DNA from: Sanderia malayensis
Lineage: Eukaryota; Cnidaria; Scyphozoa; Semaeostomeae; Pelagiidae
DNA: 64,000 nt
Direction: 5' to 3'
Assembly (NCBI GenBank): GCA_013076295.1
Contig: RQOL01000754.1
Coordinates: forward strand, 1 to 64,000
A program made the position numbers and the translations under genes. Positions 8,338-20,800 of this stretch are shown in pieces (the stretch's first letter is position 1; every line of letters begins with the position of its first letter). The notes beneath the pieces were generated by a model, which saw only the letters and a program-made list of their open reading frames with translations, had not been told where the DNA came from and made no database searches.

Positions 8338-8490
8338 ATGGTATTTGGACCGCTTTTGAAAATAGCCAGATCCATACTTGGCTTTGGAAAACACAGACAT
8401 CGTAGACATCGCAGACATCGCAGACATCGCCGTCGCATACGAGGACGTGGAGCGTCAAAACCCTATCGAAGATTAGCTAGGTGGCTTTGA
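8338..8490 (+). CDS. Tiny arginine/histidine-rich core-like protein (50 aa)
   Basis: A short gene starting at an ATG in good context (aaaATGg). Residues 1-17 are hydrophobic and amphipathic (MVFGPLLKIARSILGFG). Residues 18-33 form an Arg/His repeat encoded by four 9-bp DNA repeats at 8,395-8,430. Residues 31-38 read RRRIRGRG, and the tail is again basic. The segment I34-R-G-R|G38 fits the adenain consensus (M/I/L)xGx|G and resembles the RRRYIGGRG motif in the core protein at 1,259-1,888. Such composition is typical of small DNA-condensing virion core peptides, so I infer a virion core or DNA-binding role. A spurious frame is possible given the size. The compact, wholly basic composition and the matching neighbour argue against that. 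Confidence 0.6.
   Translation: MVFGPLLKIARSILGFGKHRHRRHRRHRRHRRRIRGRGASKPYRRLARWL
8395..8430 (+). repeat. Four-copy 9-bp repeat encoding an Arg-His-Arg run
   Basis: Four tandem copies of agacatcgc (the first ends in t) inside the 50-aa gene. The unit is a whole number of codons, so copy-number change lengthens the basic run without breaking the frame. Confidence 0.9.
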
Positions 8491-8511
8491 AAACAACTCA
8501 GCATCATCGTC

Positions 8512-8700
8512 ATGACTATTCTCGATCCCTTGACACGCGCAAGGAACTTCCTCCGCAGGCACTCTGCACTACAAAAAACTCGTCGTGCAACCAGAAGGAG
8601 ACAAAGAAGAGCTCGCCATGCAATACATGCAACACGTCGTCGCATAAGCGGACGTGGAATATTTGGCAATAGGACTGCTCAATCGTGCAGCATACAATAA
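8512..8700 (+). CDS. Small arginine-rich core-like protein (62 aa)
   Basis: Starts at the ATG at 8,512, 21 nt after the stop of the 50-aa gene, on the same strand but in a different frame. The protein is strongly basic from residue 9 to 48 (many Arg, with RRATRRRQRRARH at about 24-36). It then reads RRRISGRGIFGN, where I45-S-G-R|G49 fits the adenain consensus. The RRRIxGRG block is shared with the 50-aa neighbour, and a close variant occurs in the large core protein. The likely role is DNA binding in the virion core, by inference only. It is the last coding feature before the element's right end, and an ordinary gene of this size could easily be missed. Confidence 0.58.
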   Translation: MTILDPLTRARNFLRRHSALQKTRRATRRRQRRARHAIHATRRRISGRGIFGNRTAQSCSIQ

Positions 8701-8990
8701 GAACTCCTACAAAAGACATTTTCACATACTTTATACTTATTTTGTATGTATTCGTTATATTATTAATACCTGTATATTTCATGGTTTATCTATGAAAAAA
8801 AACATTGTTTACTGATCAATTTACAAATTCTCCTTCCTTTTCCCAGCATTCCTTGCGTCTGCGCCCACCTAGCGACGTGCCTCGCAGTGGCACATTCCAT
8901 TCCACCACCATGATGTCATCTCCAACTTTTCCCGCCAATATGACGTCAATTTCCCGCTAACCTCTCTCCCATGCAGCCTCGATACCATCC
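8701..8990. other. Non-coding right-terminal region of the viral element
   Basis: No convincing gene. Positions 8,701-8,825 are AT-rich. Positions 8,826-8,990 turn GC-richer, with pyrimidine-rich stretches and the CRE/E2F-type sites annotated separately. If the element has terminal inverted repeats, this is where the right copy should lie, with the same sequence inverted at the unseen left end. Confidence 0.5.
8927..8957. promoter_or_regulatory. E2F-type / CRE / E2F-type site cluster
   Basis: A perfect CRE/ATF palindrome TGACGTCA at 8,941-8,948 is flanked by two copies of TTTCCCGC (8,928-8,935 and 8,950-8,957), which match E2F-type sites. A CRE-like TGATGTCA sits just upstream at 8,911-8,918. 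This combination is known from the adenovirus E2 early promoter. No gene is positioned to use it at this end, so it may be the terminal-repeat copy of a promoter that acts at the left end. Binding is inferred from motifs only. Confidence 0.4.
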
Positions 8991-9053
8991 CAATTAGTGT
9001 GCACTCAACCTTGGACGAGTGGACCTAAACAGCACCATGTATATATACTACTG

Positions 9054-10255
9054 CTTTACTTAGTTTCAGCTGTAATAACGTGGATTCATGTGCAATTAGT
9101 GTGCAGTAATGTTAATGTCACCGAAAACAAACAAATGCATGTGTATTTTACATCGTTTTAGCTGTAACAACGTGGATTCATGTGCAATTAGGGTTTAACA
9201 TTGTTAATATTAATTAAAACAAGCACATGCATGTGTATTTTATTTAATTGCATCTGTAATAACGTGGATTCATGTGCAATTAGCGTGCAGTAGTGTTAAT
9301 ATCACTGAAAACACGCAAATGCCTGTCTTTCATACTTAGTTTAAGCTGTAATAACGTGGATTCATGTGCAATTAATGTGTAGTAATGTTAATATCACTGC
9401 AAACAAACAAATCCATGTGTATTTTAATTAGTTTCAGCTGTAGCAACATGGATTCATGTACAATAAGTGTGCAGTAATGTTAATGTCACAGAAAACAAAC
9501 AAATGCATGTGTAGTTTAATTAGTTTCAGCTGTAATAACGTGGATTCATGTGCAATTAGTGTGCAGTAATGTTAATATCACTGCAAACAAACAAATGCAT
9601 GTGTATTTTAGTTAGTTTCAGCTCTAATAACGTGGAATCGTGTGCAATTAGTGTGCAGTAAAGTTAATATCACTGAAAACAAGCAAATGCATGTGTATTT
9701 TACTTAGCTTCAGCTGTAATAACGTGGAATCATGTGCAATTAGTGTGCAGTAATGTTAATATCACTGAAAACAGCAAATGCATGTGTATTTTACTTAGTT
9801 CCAACTGTAATAACGTGGATTCAGGTGCTATCAGTGTGCAGTTATGTTAATATCACTGAAGATAAGAAGATGCATGTGTATTTTTTTTAGTTTCAGCTGT
9901 AACAACGTGGATTCATGTGCAATTAGTGTGCAGCAATGTTAATATCACTGCAAATAAGCAAATGCATGTGTATTTCATTAAATTTCAGCTGTAATAACGT
10001 GGAATCATGTGCAATAGGTGTGCAGTAATGTTAATATCATTGCAAACAAACAAATACATATTTAATGTAGTTATTTTTAGCTGTAGTAACGTACATTCAT
10101 GTGCAGATAGTGTGCAGTAATGTTAAACTCACTGAAAAGAAGCTAATGCATGTTTGTTTTACTTAGTTTCAGCTGTAATAACCTGGATTCATGTGCAATA
10201 AGTGTGCAGTAATGTTAATATCACTGCAAACAAACAAATGCATGTTTAATTTAGT
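9054..10255. repeat. Block duplicated ~8.74 kb downstream
   Basis: The first ~1.2 kb of regular array recurs at about 17,791-18,990, shifted by 8,737 bp (about 95 monomers). Shared rare variants include the ttacatcgtttta monomer (9,147 and 17,884) and the gctatcagtgtgcagtta monomer. The order is kept across about 13 monomers, so this is a block duplication and not chance similarity between monomers. Confidence 0.75.
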
Positions 10256-12719
10256 TATTTTCAGCTGTATCAACGTGGATTCACGTGCAATTAGTGTGCA
10301 GCAATGTTAATATCACTGCAAATAAGCAAATGCATGTGTATTTCATTAAATTTCAGCTGTAATAGCGTGGAATCATGTGCAATAGGTGGGCAGTAATGTT
10401 AATATCATTGCAAACAGACAAATACATATTTAATTTAGTTATTTTTAGCTGTAGTAACGTACATTCATGTGCAGATAGTGTGCAGTAATGTTAAAATCAC
10501 TGAAAAGAAGCAAATGCATGTTTGTTTTACTTAGTTTCAGCTGTAATAACCTGGATTCATGTGCAATAAGTGTGGAGTAATGCTAATATCACTGCAAACA
10601 AACAAATGCATGTTTAATTTAGTTATTTTCAGCTGTATCAACGTGGATTCATGTGCAATTAGTGTGCAGCAATGTTAATATCACTGCAAATAAGCAAATG
10701 CATGTGTATTTCATTAAATTTCAGCTGTAATAACGTGGAATCATGTGCAATAGGTGTGCAGTAATGTTAATATCATTGCAAACAAACAAATACATATTTA
10801 ATTTAGTTATTTTTAGCTGTAGTAACGTAAATTCATGTGCAGATAGTGTGCAGTAATGTTAAAATCACTGAAAAGAAGCAAATGCATGTTTGTTTTACTT
10901 AGTTTCAGCTGTAATAACCTGCATTCATGTGCAATAAGTGTGGAGTAATGTTAACATCACTGCAAACAAACAAATGCATGTTTAATTTTGTTATTTTCAG
11001 CTGTAATAACGTGGATTCATGTGCAATTAGTGTGCAGTGATGTTAATATCACTGCAAACAAACAAATGCATGTGTAATTTAGTTAGCTTCAGCTCTAATA
11101 ACGTGAATTTGTGTGCAATTAGTGTGCAGTAAAGTTAATATCACTGAAAAGAAGCAAATGCATGTGTATTTTACTTAGCTTCAGCTGTAATAACGTGGAA
11201 TCATGTGCAATTAGTGTGCAGTAATGTTAATCTCACGGAAAACAAGCAAATGCATGTGTATTTTATTCGGTTTCAGCTGTAATAATGTGGATTCATTTGC
11301 AATTAGTGTGCAGTATTGTTAATATCACTGAAAACAAGTACATGCAGATGTATTTTACTTAGTTCCAACTGTAATAACGTAGATTCATGTGGAACTAGTT
11401 TTTCAGTAATGTTAATATTACTGCAAGCAAGCAAGCGCATGTGTATTTTATTAAAATTTCAGCTGTAACAACGTGGATTCACGTGCAATTAGGGTGGAGT
11501 AATGTTAATATCACTAAAAAGAAGCAAATGCATGTGTATTTTACTTAGTTTCAGCTGTAATAGCGTTCATTCATGTCCAATCAGTGTTGTGTAATGTTAA
11601 TATCAATGAAAACAAGCAAATGCATGTGTATTTTACTTGGTTTCAGCTGTAACAACGTGGATTCATGCGCAATTAGTGTGCAGTAATGTTAAGATAACTG
11701 AAAACAAGTAAATACATATGTATTTTACTTAGCTTCAGCTGTAATAACGTGGAATCATGTGCAATTAGTGTGCAGTAATGTTAATCTCACGGAAAACAAG
11801 CAAATGCATGTCGTTCTTAGTTAGTTTCAGCTGTAATTACGTGGATTCATGTGCAATTAGTGTGCAGTAATGTTAATATCACTGCAAAAAAGCAAATGCA
11901 TGTGTATTTTATTCGGTTTCAGCTGTAATAACGTGGATTCATTTGCAATTAGTGTGCAGTATTGTTAATATCACTGAAAACAAGTACATGCAGATGTATT
12001 TTACTTAGTTCCAACTGTAATAACAGAGATTCATATGGAACTAGTTTTTCAGTAATGTTAATATTACTGCAAGCAAGCAAGCGCATGTGTATTTTATTAA
12101 AATTTCAGCTGTAACAACGTGGATTCACGTGCAATTAGGGTGGAGTAATGTTAATATCACTAAAAAGAAGCAAATGCATGTGTATTTTACTTAGTTTCAG
12201 CTGTAATAACCTGGATTCATGTGCAATAAGTGTGGAGTAATGTTAATATCACTGCAAAGAAACAAATGCATGTTTAATTTAGTTATTTTCAGCTGTATCA
12301 ACGTGGATTCATGTGCAATTAGTGTGCAGCAATGTTAATATCACTGCAAATAAGCAAATGCATGTGTATTTCATTAAATTTCAGCTGTAGTAACGTGGAA
12401 TCATGTGCAATAGGTGTGCAGTAATGTTAATATCATTGCAAACAAACAAATACATATTTAATTTAGTTATTTTTAGCTGTAGTAACGTAAATTCATGTGC
12501 AGATAGTGTGCAGTAATGTTAAAATCACTGAAAAGAAGCAAATGCATGTTTGTTTTACTTAGTTTCAGCTGTAATAACGTGGATTCATGTGCAATAAGTG
12601 TGCAGTAATGTTAATATCACTGCAAACAAACAAATGCATGTTTAATTTAGTTATTTTCAGCTGTATCAACGTGGATTCATGTACAATTATTGTGCAGTAA
12701 TGTTAATATCACTGAAAAC

Positions 12720-15700
12720 ATGCAAATGCATGTGTATTTTACTTACTTTCAACTGTAATAAAGTGGACTCATGTGCCATTAGTGTGCAGTAGTGTTAATA
12801 TCACTGAAAACACGGAAATGCATGTGTAGTTTACTTAGTTTCAGCTGTAATAAAGTGGATTCAGGTGCTATCAGTGTGCAGTTATGTTAATATCACTGAA
12901 GACAAGCAGATGCATGTGTATTTTTTTTAGTTTCAGCTGTAACAACGTGGATTCATGTGCAATTAGTGTGCAGCAATGTTAATATCACTGCAAATAAGCA
13001 AATGCATGTGTATTTTTTTTAGTTTCAGCTGTAACAACGTGGATTCATGTGCAATTAGTGTGCAGCAATGTTAATATCACTGCAAATAAGCAAATGCATG
13101 TGTATTTCATTAAATTTCAGCTGTAATAACGTGGAATCATGTGCAATAGGTGTGCAGTAATGTTAATATCATTGCAAACAAACAAATACATATTTAATTT
13201 AGTTATTTTTAGCTGTAGTAACGTACATTCATGTGCAGATAGTGTGCAGAAATGTTAAAATCACTGAAAAGAAGCAAATGCATGTTTCTTTTACTTAGTT
13301 TCAGCTGTAATAACGTGGATTCAAGTGCAATAATTGTGCAGTAATGTTAATATCACTGCAAACAAACAAATGCATGTTTAATTTAGTTATTTTCAGCTGT
13401 ATCAACGTGGATTTATGTACAATTATTGTGCAGTAATGTTAATATCACTGCAAAAAAGCAAATGCATGTGTATTTTATTCGGTTTCAGCTGTAATAACGT
13501 GGATTCATTTGCAATTAGTGTGCAGTATTGTTAATATCATTGCAAACAAACAAATGCATGCGTAATTTACTTAGTTTCAGCTGGAATAACGTGGATTCAT
13601 GTGCAATTAGTGTGCAGTAATGTTAATCTCACTGAAGACAAGCTAATGCATGTGTATTTTATTTGGTTTGAGCTGTAATAACGTAGATTCATGTGCAATT
13701 AGTGTGCAGTAATGATAATATCATTGAAACAAGCAAATGCATGTGTATTTTATTTAGTATTAGCTGTATTAACGTGGATTCATGTGCAATAAGTGTGCAG
13801 TAATGTTAATATCACTGCAAACAAACAAATGCATGTTTAATTTAATTAGTTCCAGCTGTAATAACGTTGATTCATGTCCAATTAGTGTACAGTAATGTTA
13901 ATATCACCGAAAACAAACAAATGCATGTGTATTTTACTTCGTTTTAGCTGTAACAACGTGGATTCATGTGCAATTAGGGTTTAACATTGTTAATATTAAT
14001 TAAAACAAGCACATGCATGTGTATTTTATTTAATTGCATCTATAATAACGTGGATTCATGTGCAATTAGCGTGCAGTAGTGTTAATATCACTGAAAACAC
14101 GCAAATGCCTGTCTTTCATAGTTAGTTTAAGCTGTAATAACGTGGATTCATGTGTAATTAATGTGTAGTAATGTTAATATCACTGCAAACAAGCAAATCC
14201 ATGTGTATTTTAATTAGTTTCAGCTGTAACAACATGGATTCATGTGCAATAAGTGTGCAGTAATGTTAATGTCCCTGAAAACAAACAAATGCATGTGTAT
14301 TTTAATTAGTTTCAGCTGTAATAACATTGATTCATGTCCAATTAGTGTGCAATAATGTTAATATCACTGAAAGCAAGCAAATACATGTGTATTTTACTTA
14401 GCTTCAGCTGTAATAACGTGGAATCATGTGCAATTAGTGTGCAGTAATGTTATTATCACTGAAAACAAGCAAATGATGTGTCTTTTACTTAGTTCCAACT
14501 GTGTTAACGTAGATTCATGTGTAAATAGTGTGCAGTAATGTTAAAATCACTGAAAAGAAGCAAATGCATGTGTGCTTTACTTAGTTTCAGCTGTAATAAC
14601 GTGGATTCATGTACAATTATTGTGCAGTAATGTTAATATCACTGCAAAAAAGCAAATGCATGTGTATTTTATTCGGTTTCAGCTGTAATAACGTGGATTC
14701 ATTTGCAATTAGTGTGCAGTATTGTTAATATCACTGAAAACAAGTACATGCAGATGTATTTTACTTAGTTCCAACTGTAATAACGTAGATTCATGTGGAA
14801 CTAGTTTTTCAGTAATGTTAATATTACTGCAAGCAAGCAAGCGCATGTGTATTTTATTAAAATTTCAGCTGTAACAACGTGCATTCACGTGCAATTAGGG
14901 TGGAGTAATGTTAATATCACTAAAAAGAAGCAAATGCATGTGTATTTTACTTAGTTTCAGCTGTAATAGCGTTCATTCATGTCCAATCAGTGTTGTGTAA
15001 TGTTAATATCAATGAAAACAAGCAAATGCATGTGTATTTTACTTGGTTTCAGCTGTAACAACGTGGATTCATGCGCAATTAGTGCTTAGCATTGTTAATA
15101 TTAATTAAAAAAAGCAAATGCATGTAAATTTTAGTTAGTGTCAGCCGTAACAACATGGATTCATGTACAATAAGTGTGCAGTAATGTCAATGTCACTGAA
15201 AACAAACAAATGCATGTGTAATTTAGTTATTTTCAGCTCTAATAACGTGGAATCGTGTGCAATTAGTGTGCAGTAAAGTTAATATCACTGAAAACAAGCA
15301 AATGCATGTGTATTTTACTTAGCTTCAGCTGTAATAACGTGGAATCATGTGCAATTAGTGTGCAGTAATGTTAATCTCACGGAAAACAAGCAAATGCATG
15401 TCGTTCTTAGTTAGTTTCAGCTCTAATAACGTGGAATCGTGTGCAACTAGTGTGCAGTAACGTTAATATCACTGAAAACAAGCAAATGCATGTGTATTTT
15501 ACTTAGCTTCAGCTGTAATAACGTGGAATCATGTGCAATTAGTGTGCAGTAATGTTAATATCACTGAAAACAAGCAAATGCATGTGTATTTTACTTAGTT
15601 CCAACTGTAATAACGTAGATTCATGTTCAAATAGTGTGCAGTAATGTTAAAATCACTGAAACGAAGCAAATTCATGCAAGTTTTACTTAGTTTCAGCGGT

Positions 15701-17800
15701 AATAACGTGGAATCCTGTGCAATGAGTGTGCAGTAATGTTAATATCACTGCAAACAAACAAATGCATGTTTAATTTAATTAGTTTTAGCTGTAATAACGT
15801 TGATTCATGTCCAATTAGTGTGCAGTAATGTTAATATCACTGAAAACAAGGAAATGCATGTGTATTTCACTTAGTTTGAGGTGTAACAACGTGGATTCAT
15901 GTGCCATTACTGTGCAATAATGTGAATATCACTGAAAACATGCAAATGCATGTGTATTTTACTTACTTTCAACTGTAATAAAGTGGACTCATGTGCCATT
16001 AGTGTGCAGTAGTGTTAATATCACTGAAAACACGCAAATGCATGTGTAGTTTACTTAGTTTCAGCTGTAATAAAGTGGATTCAGGTGCTATCAGTGTGCA
16101 GTTATGTTAATATCACTGAAGACAAGCAGATGCATGTGTATTTTTTTTAGTTTCAGCTGTAACAACGTGGATTCATGTGCAATTAGTGTGCAGCAATGTT
16201 AATATCACTGCAAATAAGCAAATGCATGTGTATTTTTTAGTTTCAGCTGTAACAACGTGGATTCATGTGCAATTAGTGTGCAGCAATGTTAATATCACTG
16301 CAAATAAGCAAATGCATGTGTATTTCATTAAATTTCAGCTGTAATAACGTGGAATCATGTGCAATAGGTGTGCAGTAATGTTAATATCATTGCAAACAAA
16401 CAAATACATATTTAATTTAGTTATTTTTAGCTGTAGTAACGTACATTCATGTGCAGATAGTGTGCAGAAATGTTAAAATCACTGAAAAGAAGCAAATGCA
16501 TGTTTCTTTTACTTAGTTTCAGCTGTAATAACGTGGATTCATGTGCAATAATTGTGCAGTAATGTTAATATCACTGCAAACAAACAAATGCATGTTTAAT
16601 TTAGTTATTTTCAGCTGTATCAACGTGGATTTATGTACAATTATTGTGCAGTAATGTTAATATCACTGCAAAAAAGCAAATGCATGTGTATTTTATTCGG
16701 TTTCAGCTGTAATACGTGGATTCATTTGCAATTAGTGTGCAGTATTGTTAATATCATTGCAACAAACAAATGCATGCGTAATTTACTTAGTTTCAGCTGG
16801 AATAACGTGGATTCATGTGCAATTAGTGTGCAGTAATGTTAATCTCACTGAAGACAAGCTAATGCATGTGTATTTTATTTGGTTTGAGCTGTAATAACGT
16901 AGATTCATGTGCAATTAGTGTGCAGTAATGATAATATCATTGAAAACAAGCAAATGCATGTGTATTTTATTTAGTATTAGCTGTATTAACGTGGATTCAT
17001 GTGCAATAAGTGTGCAGTAATGTTAATATCACTGCAAACAAACAAATGCATGTTTAATTTAATTAGTTCCAGCTGTAATAACGTTGATTCATGTCCAATT
17101 AGTGTACAGTAATGTTAATATCACGAAAACAAACAAATGCATGTGTATTTTACTTCGTTTTAGCTGTAACAACGTGGATTCATGTGCAATTAGGGTTTAA
17201 CATTGTTAATATTAATTAAAACAAGCACATGCATGTGTATTTTATTTAATTGCATCTATAATAACGTGGATTCATGTGCAATTAGCGTGCAGTAGTGTTA
17301 ATATCACTGAAAACACGCAAATGCCTGTCTTTCATAGTTAGTTTAAGCTGTAATAACGTGGATTCATGTGCAATTAATGTGTAGTAATGTTAATATCACT
17401 GCAAACAAGCAAATCCATGTGTATTTTAATTAGTTTCAGCTGTAACAACATGGATTCATGTGCAATAAGTGTGCAGTAATGTTAATGTCCCTGAAAACAA
17501 ACAAATGCATGTGTATTTTAATTAGTTTCAGCTGTAATAACATTGATTCATGTCCAATTAGTGTGCAATAATGTTAATATCACTGAAAGCAAGCAAATAC
17601 ATGTGTATTTTACTTAGCTTCAGCTGTAATAACGTGGAATCATGTGCAATTAGTGTGCAGTAATGTTATTATCACTGAAAACAAGCAAATGATGTGTCTT
17701 TTACTTAGTTCCAACTGTGTTAACGTAGATTCATGTGTAAATAGTGTGCAGTAATGTTAAAATCACTGAAAAGAAGCAAATGCATGTGTGCTTTACTTAG
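12720..17800. repeat. ~3.22-kb (35-monomer) higher-order repeat
   Basis: About 12,720-14,580 recurs at about 15,940-17,800 with an offset of 3,216-3,220 bp. The monomer with a 2-bp loss (aaatgatgtg) marks the register: it occurs at 14,471 and 17,687, and again at 19,708 in a third, shorter copy offset by 2,021 bp (22 monomers). Confidence 0.8.
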
Positions 17801-20800
17801 TTTCAGCTGTAATAACGTGGATTCATGTGCAATTAGTGTGCAGTAATGTTAATGTCACCGAAAACAAACAAATGCATGTGTATTTTACATCGTTTTAGCT
17901 GTAACAACGTGGATTCATGTGCAATTAGGGTTTAACATTGTTAATATTAATTAAAACAAGCACATGCATGTGTATTTTATTTAATTGCATCTGTAATAAC
18001 GTGGATTCATGTGCAATTAGCGTGCAGTAGTGTTAATATCACTGAAAACACCAAATGCCTGTCTTTCATACTTAGTTTAAGCTGTAATAACGTGGATTCA
18101 TGTGCAATTAATGTGTAGTAATGTTAATCTCACTGCAAACAAACAAATCCATGTGTATTTTAATTAGTTTCAGCTGTAACAACATGGATTCATGTACAAT
18201 AAGTGTGCAGTAATGTTAATGTCACAGAAAACAAACAAATGCATGTGTAGTTTACTTAGTTTCAGCTGTATTATCGTAGATTCATGTGCAATTAGTGTGC
18301 AGTAATGTTAATATAACTGCAAACAAACAAACGCATGTGTATTTTAGTTAGTTTCAGCTCTAATAACGTGGAATCGTGTGCAATTAGTGTGCAGTAAAGT
18401 TAATATCACTGAAAACAAGCAAATGCATGTGTATTTTACTTAGCTTCAGCTGTAATAACGTGGAATCATGTGCAATTAGTGTGCAGTAATGTTAATATCA
18501 CTGAAAACAAGCAAATGCATGTGTATTTTACTTAGTTCCAACTGTAATAACGTGGATTCAGGTGCTATCAGTGTGCAGTTACGTAATATCACTGAAGACA
18601 AGAAGATGCATGTGTATTTTTTTTAGTTTCAGCTGTAACAACGTGGATTCATGTGCAATTAGTGTGCAGCAATGTTAATATCACTGCAAATAAGCAAATG
18701 CATGTGTATTTCATTAAATTTCAGCTGTAATAACGTGGAATCATGTGCAATAGGTGTGTAGTAATGTTAATATCATTGCAAACAAACAAATACATATTTA
18801 ATTTAGTTTTTTTTAGCTGTAGTAACGTACATTCATGTGCAGATAGTGTGCAGTAATGTTAAAATCACTGAAAAGAAGCAAATGCATGTTTGTTTTACTT
18901 AGTTTCAGCTGTAATAACGTGGATTCATGTGCAATAATTGTGCAGTAATGTTAATATCACTGCAAACAAACAAATGCATGTTTAATTTAGTTATTTTCAG
19001 CTGTATCAACGTGGATTTATGTACAATTATTGTGCAGTAATGTTAATATCACTGCAAAAAAGCAAATGCATGTGTATTTCATTAAATTTCAGCTGTAATA
19101 ACGTGGAATCATGTGCAATAGGTGTGCAGTATTGTTAATATCATTGCAAACAAACAAATGCATGCGTAATTTACTTAGTTTCAGCTGGAATAACGTGGAT
19201 TCATGTGCAATTAGTGTGCAGTAATGTTAATCTCACTGAAGACAAGCTAATGCATGTGTATTTTATTTGGTTTGAGCTGTAATAACGTAAATTCATGTGC
19301 AATTAGTGTGCAGTAATGATAATATCATTGAAAACAAGCAAATGCATGTGTATTTTATTTAGTATTAGCTGTATTAACGTGGATTCATGTGCAATAAGTG
19401 TGCAGTAATGTTAATATCACTGCAAACAAACAAATGCATGTTTAATTTAATTAGTTCCAGCTGTAATAACGTTGATTCATGTCCAATTAGTGTACAGTAA
19501 TGTTAATATCACCGAAAACAAACAAATGCATGTGTATTTTAATTAGTTTCAGCTGTAATAACGTTGATCCATGTCCAATTAGTGTGCAATAATGTTAATA
19601 TCACTGAAAGCAAGCAAATACATGTGTATTTTATTTAGCTTCAGCTGTAATAACGTGGAATCATGTGCAATTAGTGTGCAGTAATGTTATTATCACTGAA
19701 AACAAGCAAATGATGTGTCTTTTACTTAGTTCCAACTGTGTTAACGTAGATTCATGTGTAAATAGTGTGCAGTAATGTTAAAATCACTGAAAAGAAGCAA
19801 ATGCATGTGTGCTTTACTTAGTTTCAGCTGTAATAACGTGGATTCATGTGCAATTAGTGTGCAGTAATGTTAATGTCACCGAAAACAAACAAATGCATGT
19901 GTATTTTACATCGTTTTAGCTGTAACAACGTAGATTCATGTGCAATTAGGGTTTAACATTGTTAATATTAATTAAAACAAGCACATGCATGTGTATTTTA
20001 TTTAATTGCATCTGTAATAACGTGGATTCATGTGCAATTAGCATGCAGTAGTGTTAATATCACAGAAAACACGCAAATGCCTGTCTTTCATAGTTAGTTT
20101 AAGCTGTAATAACGTGGATTCATGTGCAATTAATGTGTAGTAATGTTAATATCACTGCAAACAAACAAATCCATGTGTATTTTAATTAGTTTCAGCTGTA
20201 ACAACATGGATTCATGTGCAATAAGTGGGCAGTAATGTTAATGTCCCTGAAAACAAACAAATACATGTGTATTTTAATTAGTTTCAGCTGTAATAACGTT
20301 GATTCATGTCCAATTAGTGTACAGTAATGTTAATATCACTGAAAACAGCCAATGCATGTGTATTTTACTTAGTTTGAGGTGTAACAACCTGGATTCATGT
20401 GCCATTACTGTGCAGTAATGTTAATATCACTGAAAACATGCAAATGCATATGTATTTTACTTACTTTCAACTGTAACAAAGTGGACTCATGTGCCATTAG
20501 TGTGCAGTAGTGTTAATATCACTGAAAACACGGAAATGCATGTGTAGTTTACTTACTTTCAGCTGTAATAACGTGGATTCATGTGCAATGAGTGTGCAGT
20601 AATGTTAATATCACTGCAAACAAACAAATGCATGTGTATTTTAGTTAGTTTCAGCTCGAATAACGTGGAATCGTGTGCAATTAGGGTGCAGTAAAGTTAA
20701 TATCACTGAAAACAAGCAAATGCATGTCGTTCTTAGTTAGTTTCAACTGTAATAACGTGGATTCATGTGCAATTAGTGTGCAGTGATGTTAATATCACTG

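Larger units (their letters stand above)
1..8990. mobile_element. Polinton/Maverick (adintovirus-like) endogenous element, right-hand part
   Basis: Adjacent genes for a penton-like protein, a basic core protein, a double jelly-roll major capsid protein and an adenain-type protease are the morphogenesis set of Polintons/Mavericks and adintoviruses. The left part, expected to hold integrase, protein-primed DNA polymerase B and FtsK-like ATPase, lies outside the window, so the family call rests on the capsid genes alone. The right end is inferred at or before 8,990, because satellite monomer sequence begins at 8,991. No terminal inverted repeat or target duplication can be tested without the left end. 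Gene sequence is GC-rich and C-ending codons dominate, in sharp contrast to the AT-rich satellite. Integration is inferred from this junction. A chimeric assembly is the alternative. Confidence 0.8.

Noticed and set aside
8516..8782. 88-aa minus-strand frame opposite the 62-aa gene
   Set aside because: It is the complement of an Arg-rich coding sequence and of AT-rich DNA; no feature supports it.
16633..16836. 67-aa open frame inside the satellite
   Set aside because: It arises from small deletions in repeat units; the same frame is closed in neighbouring copies and the protein has no features.
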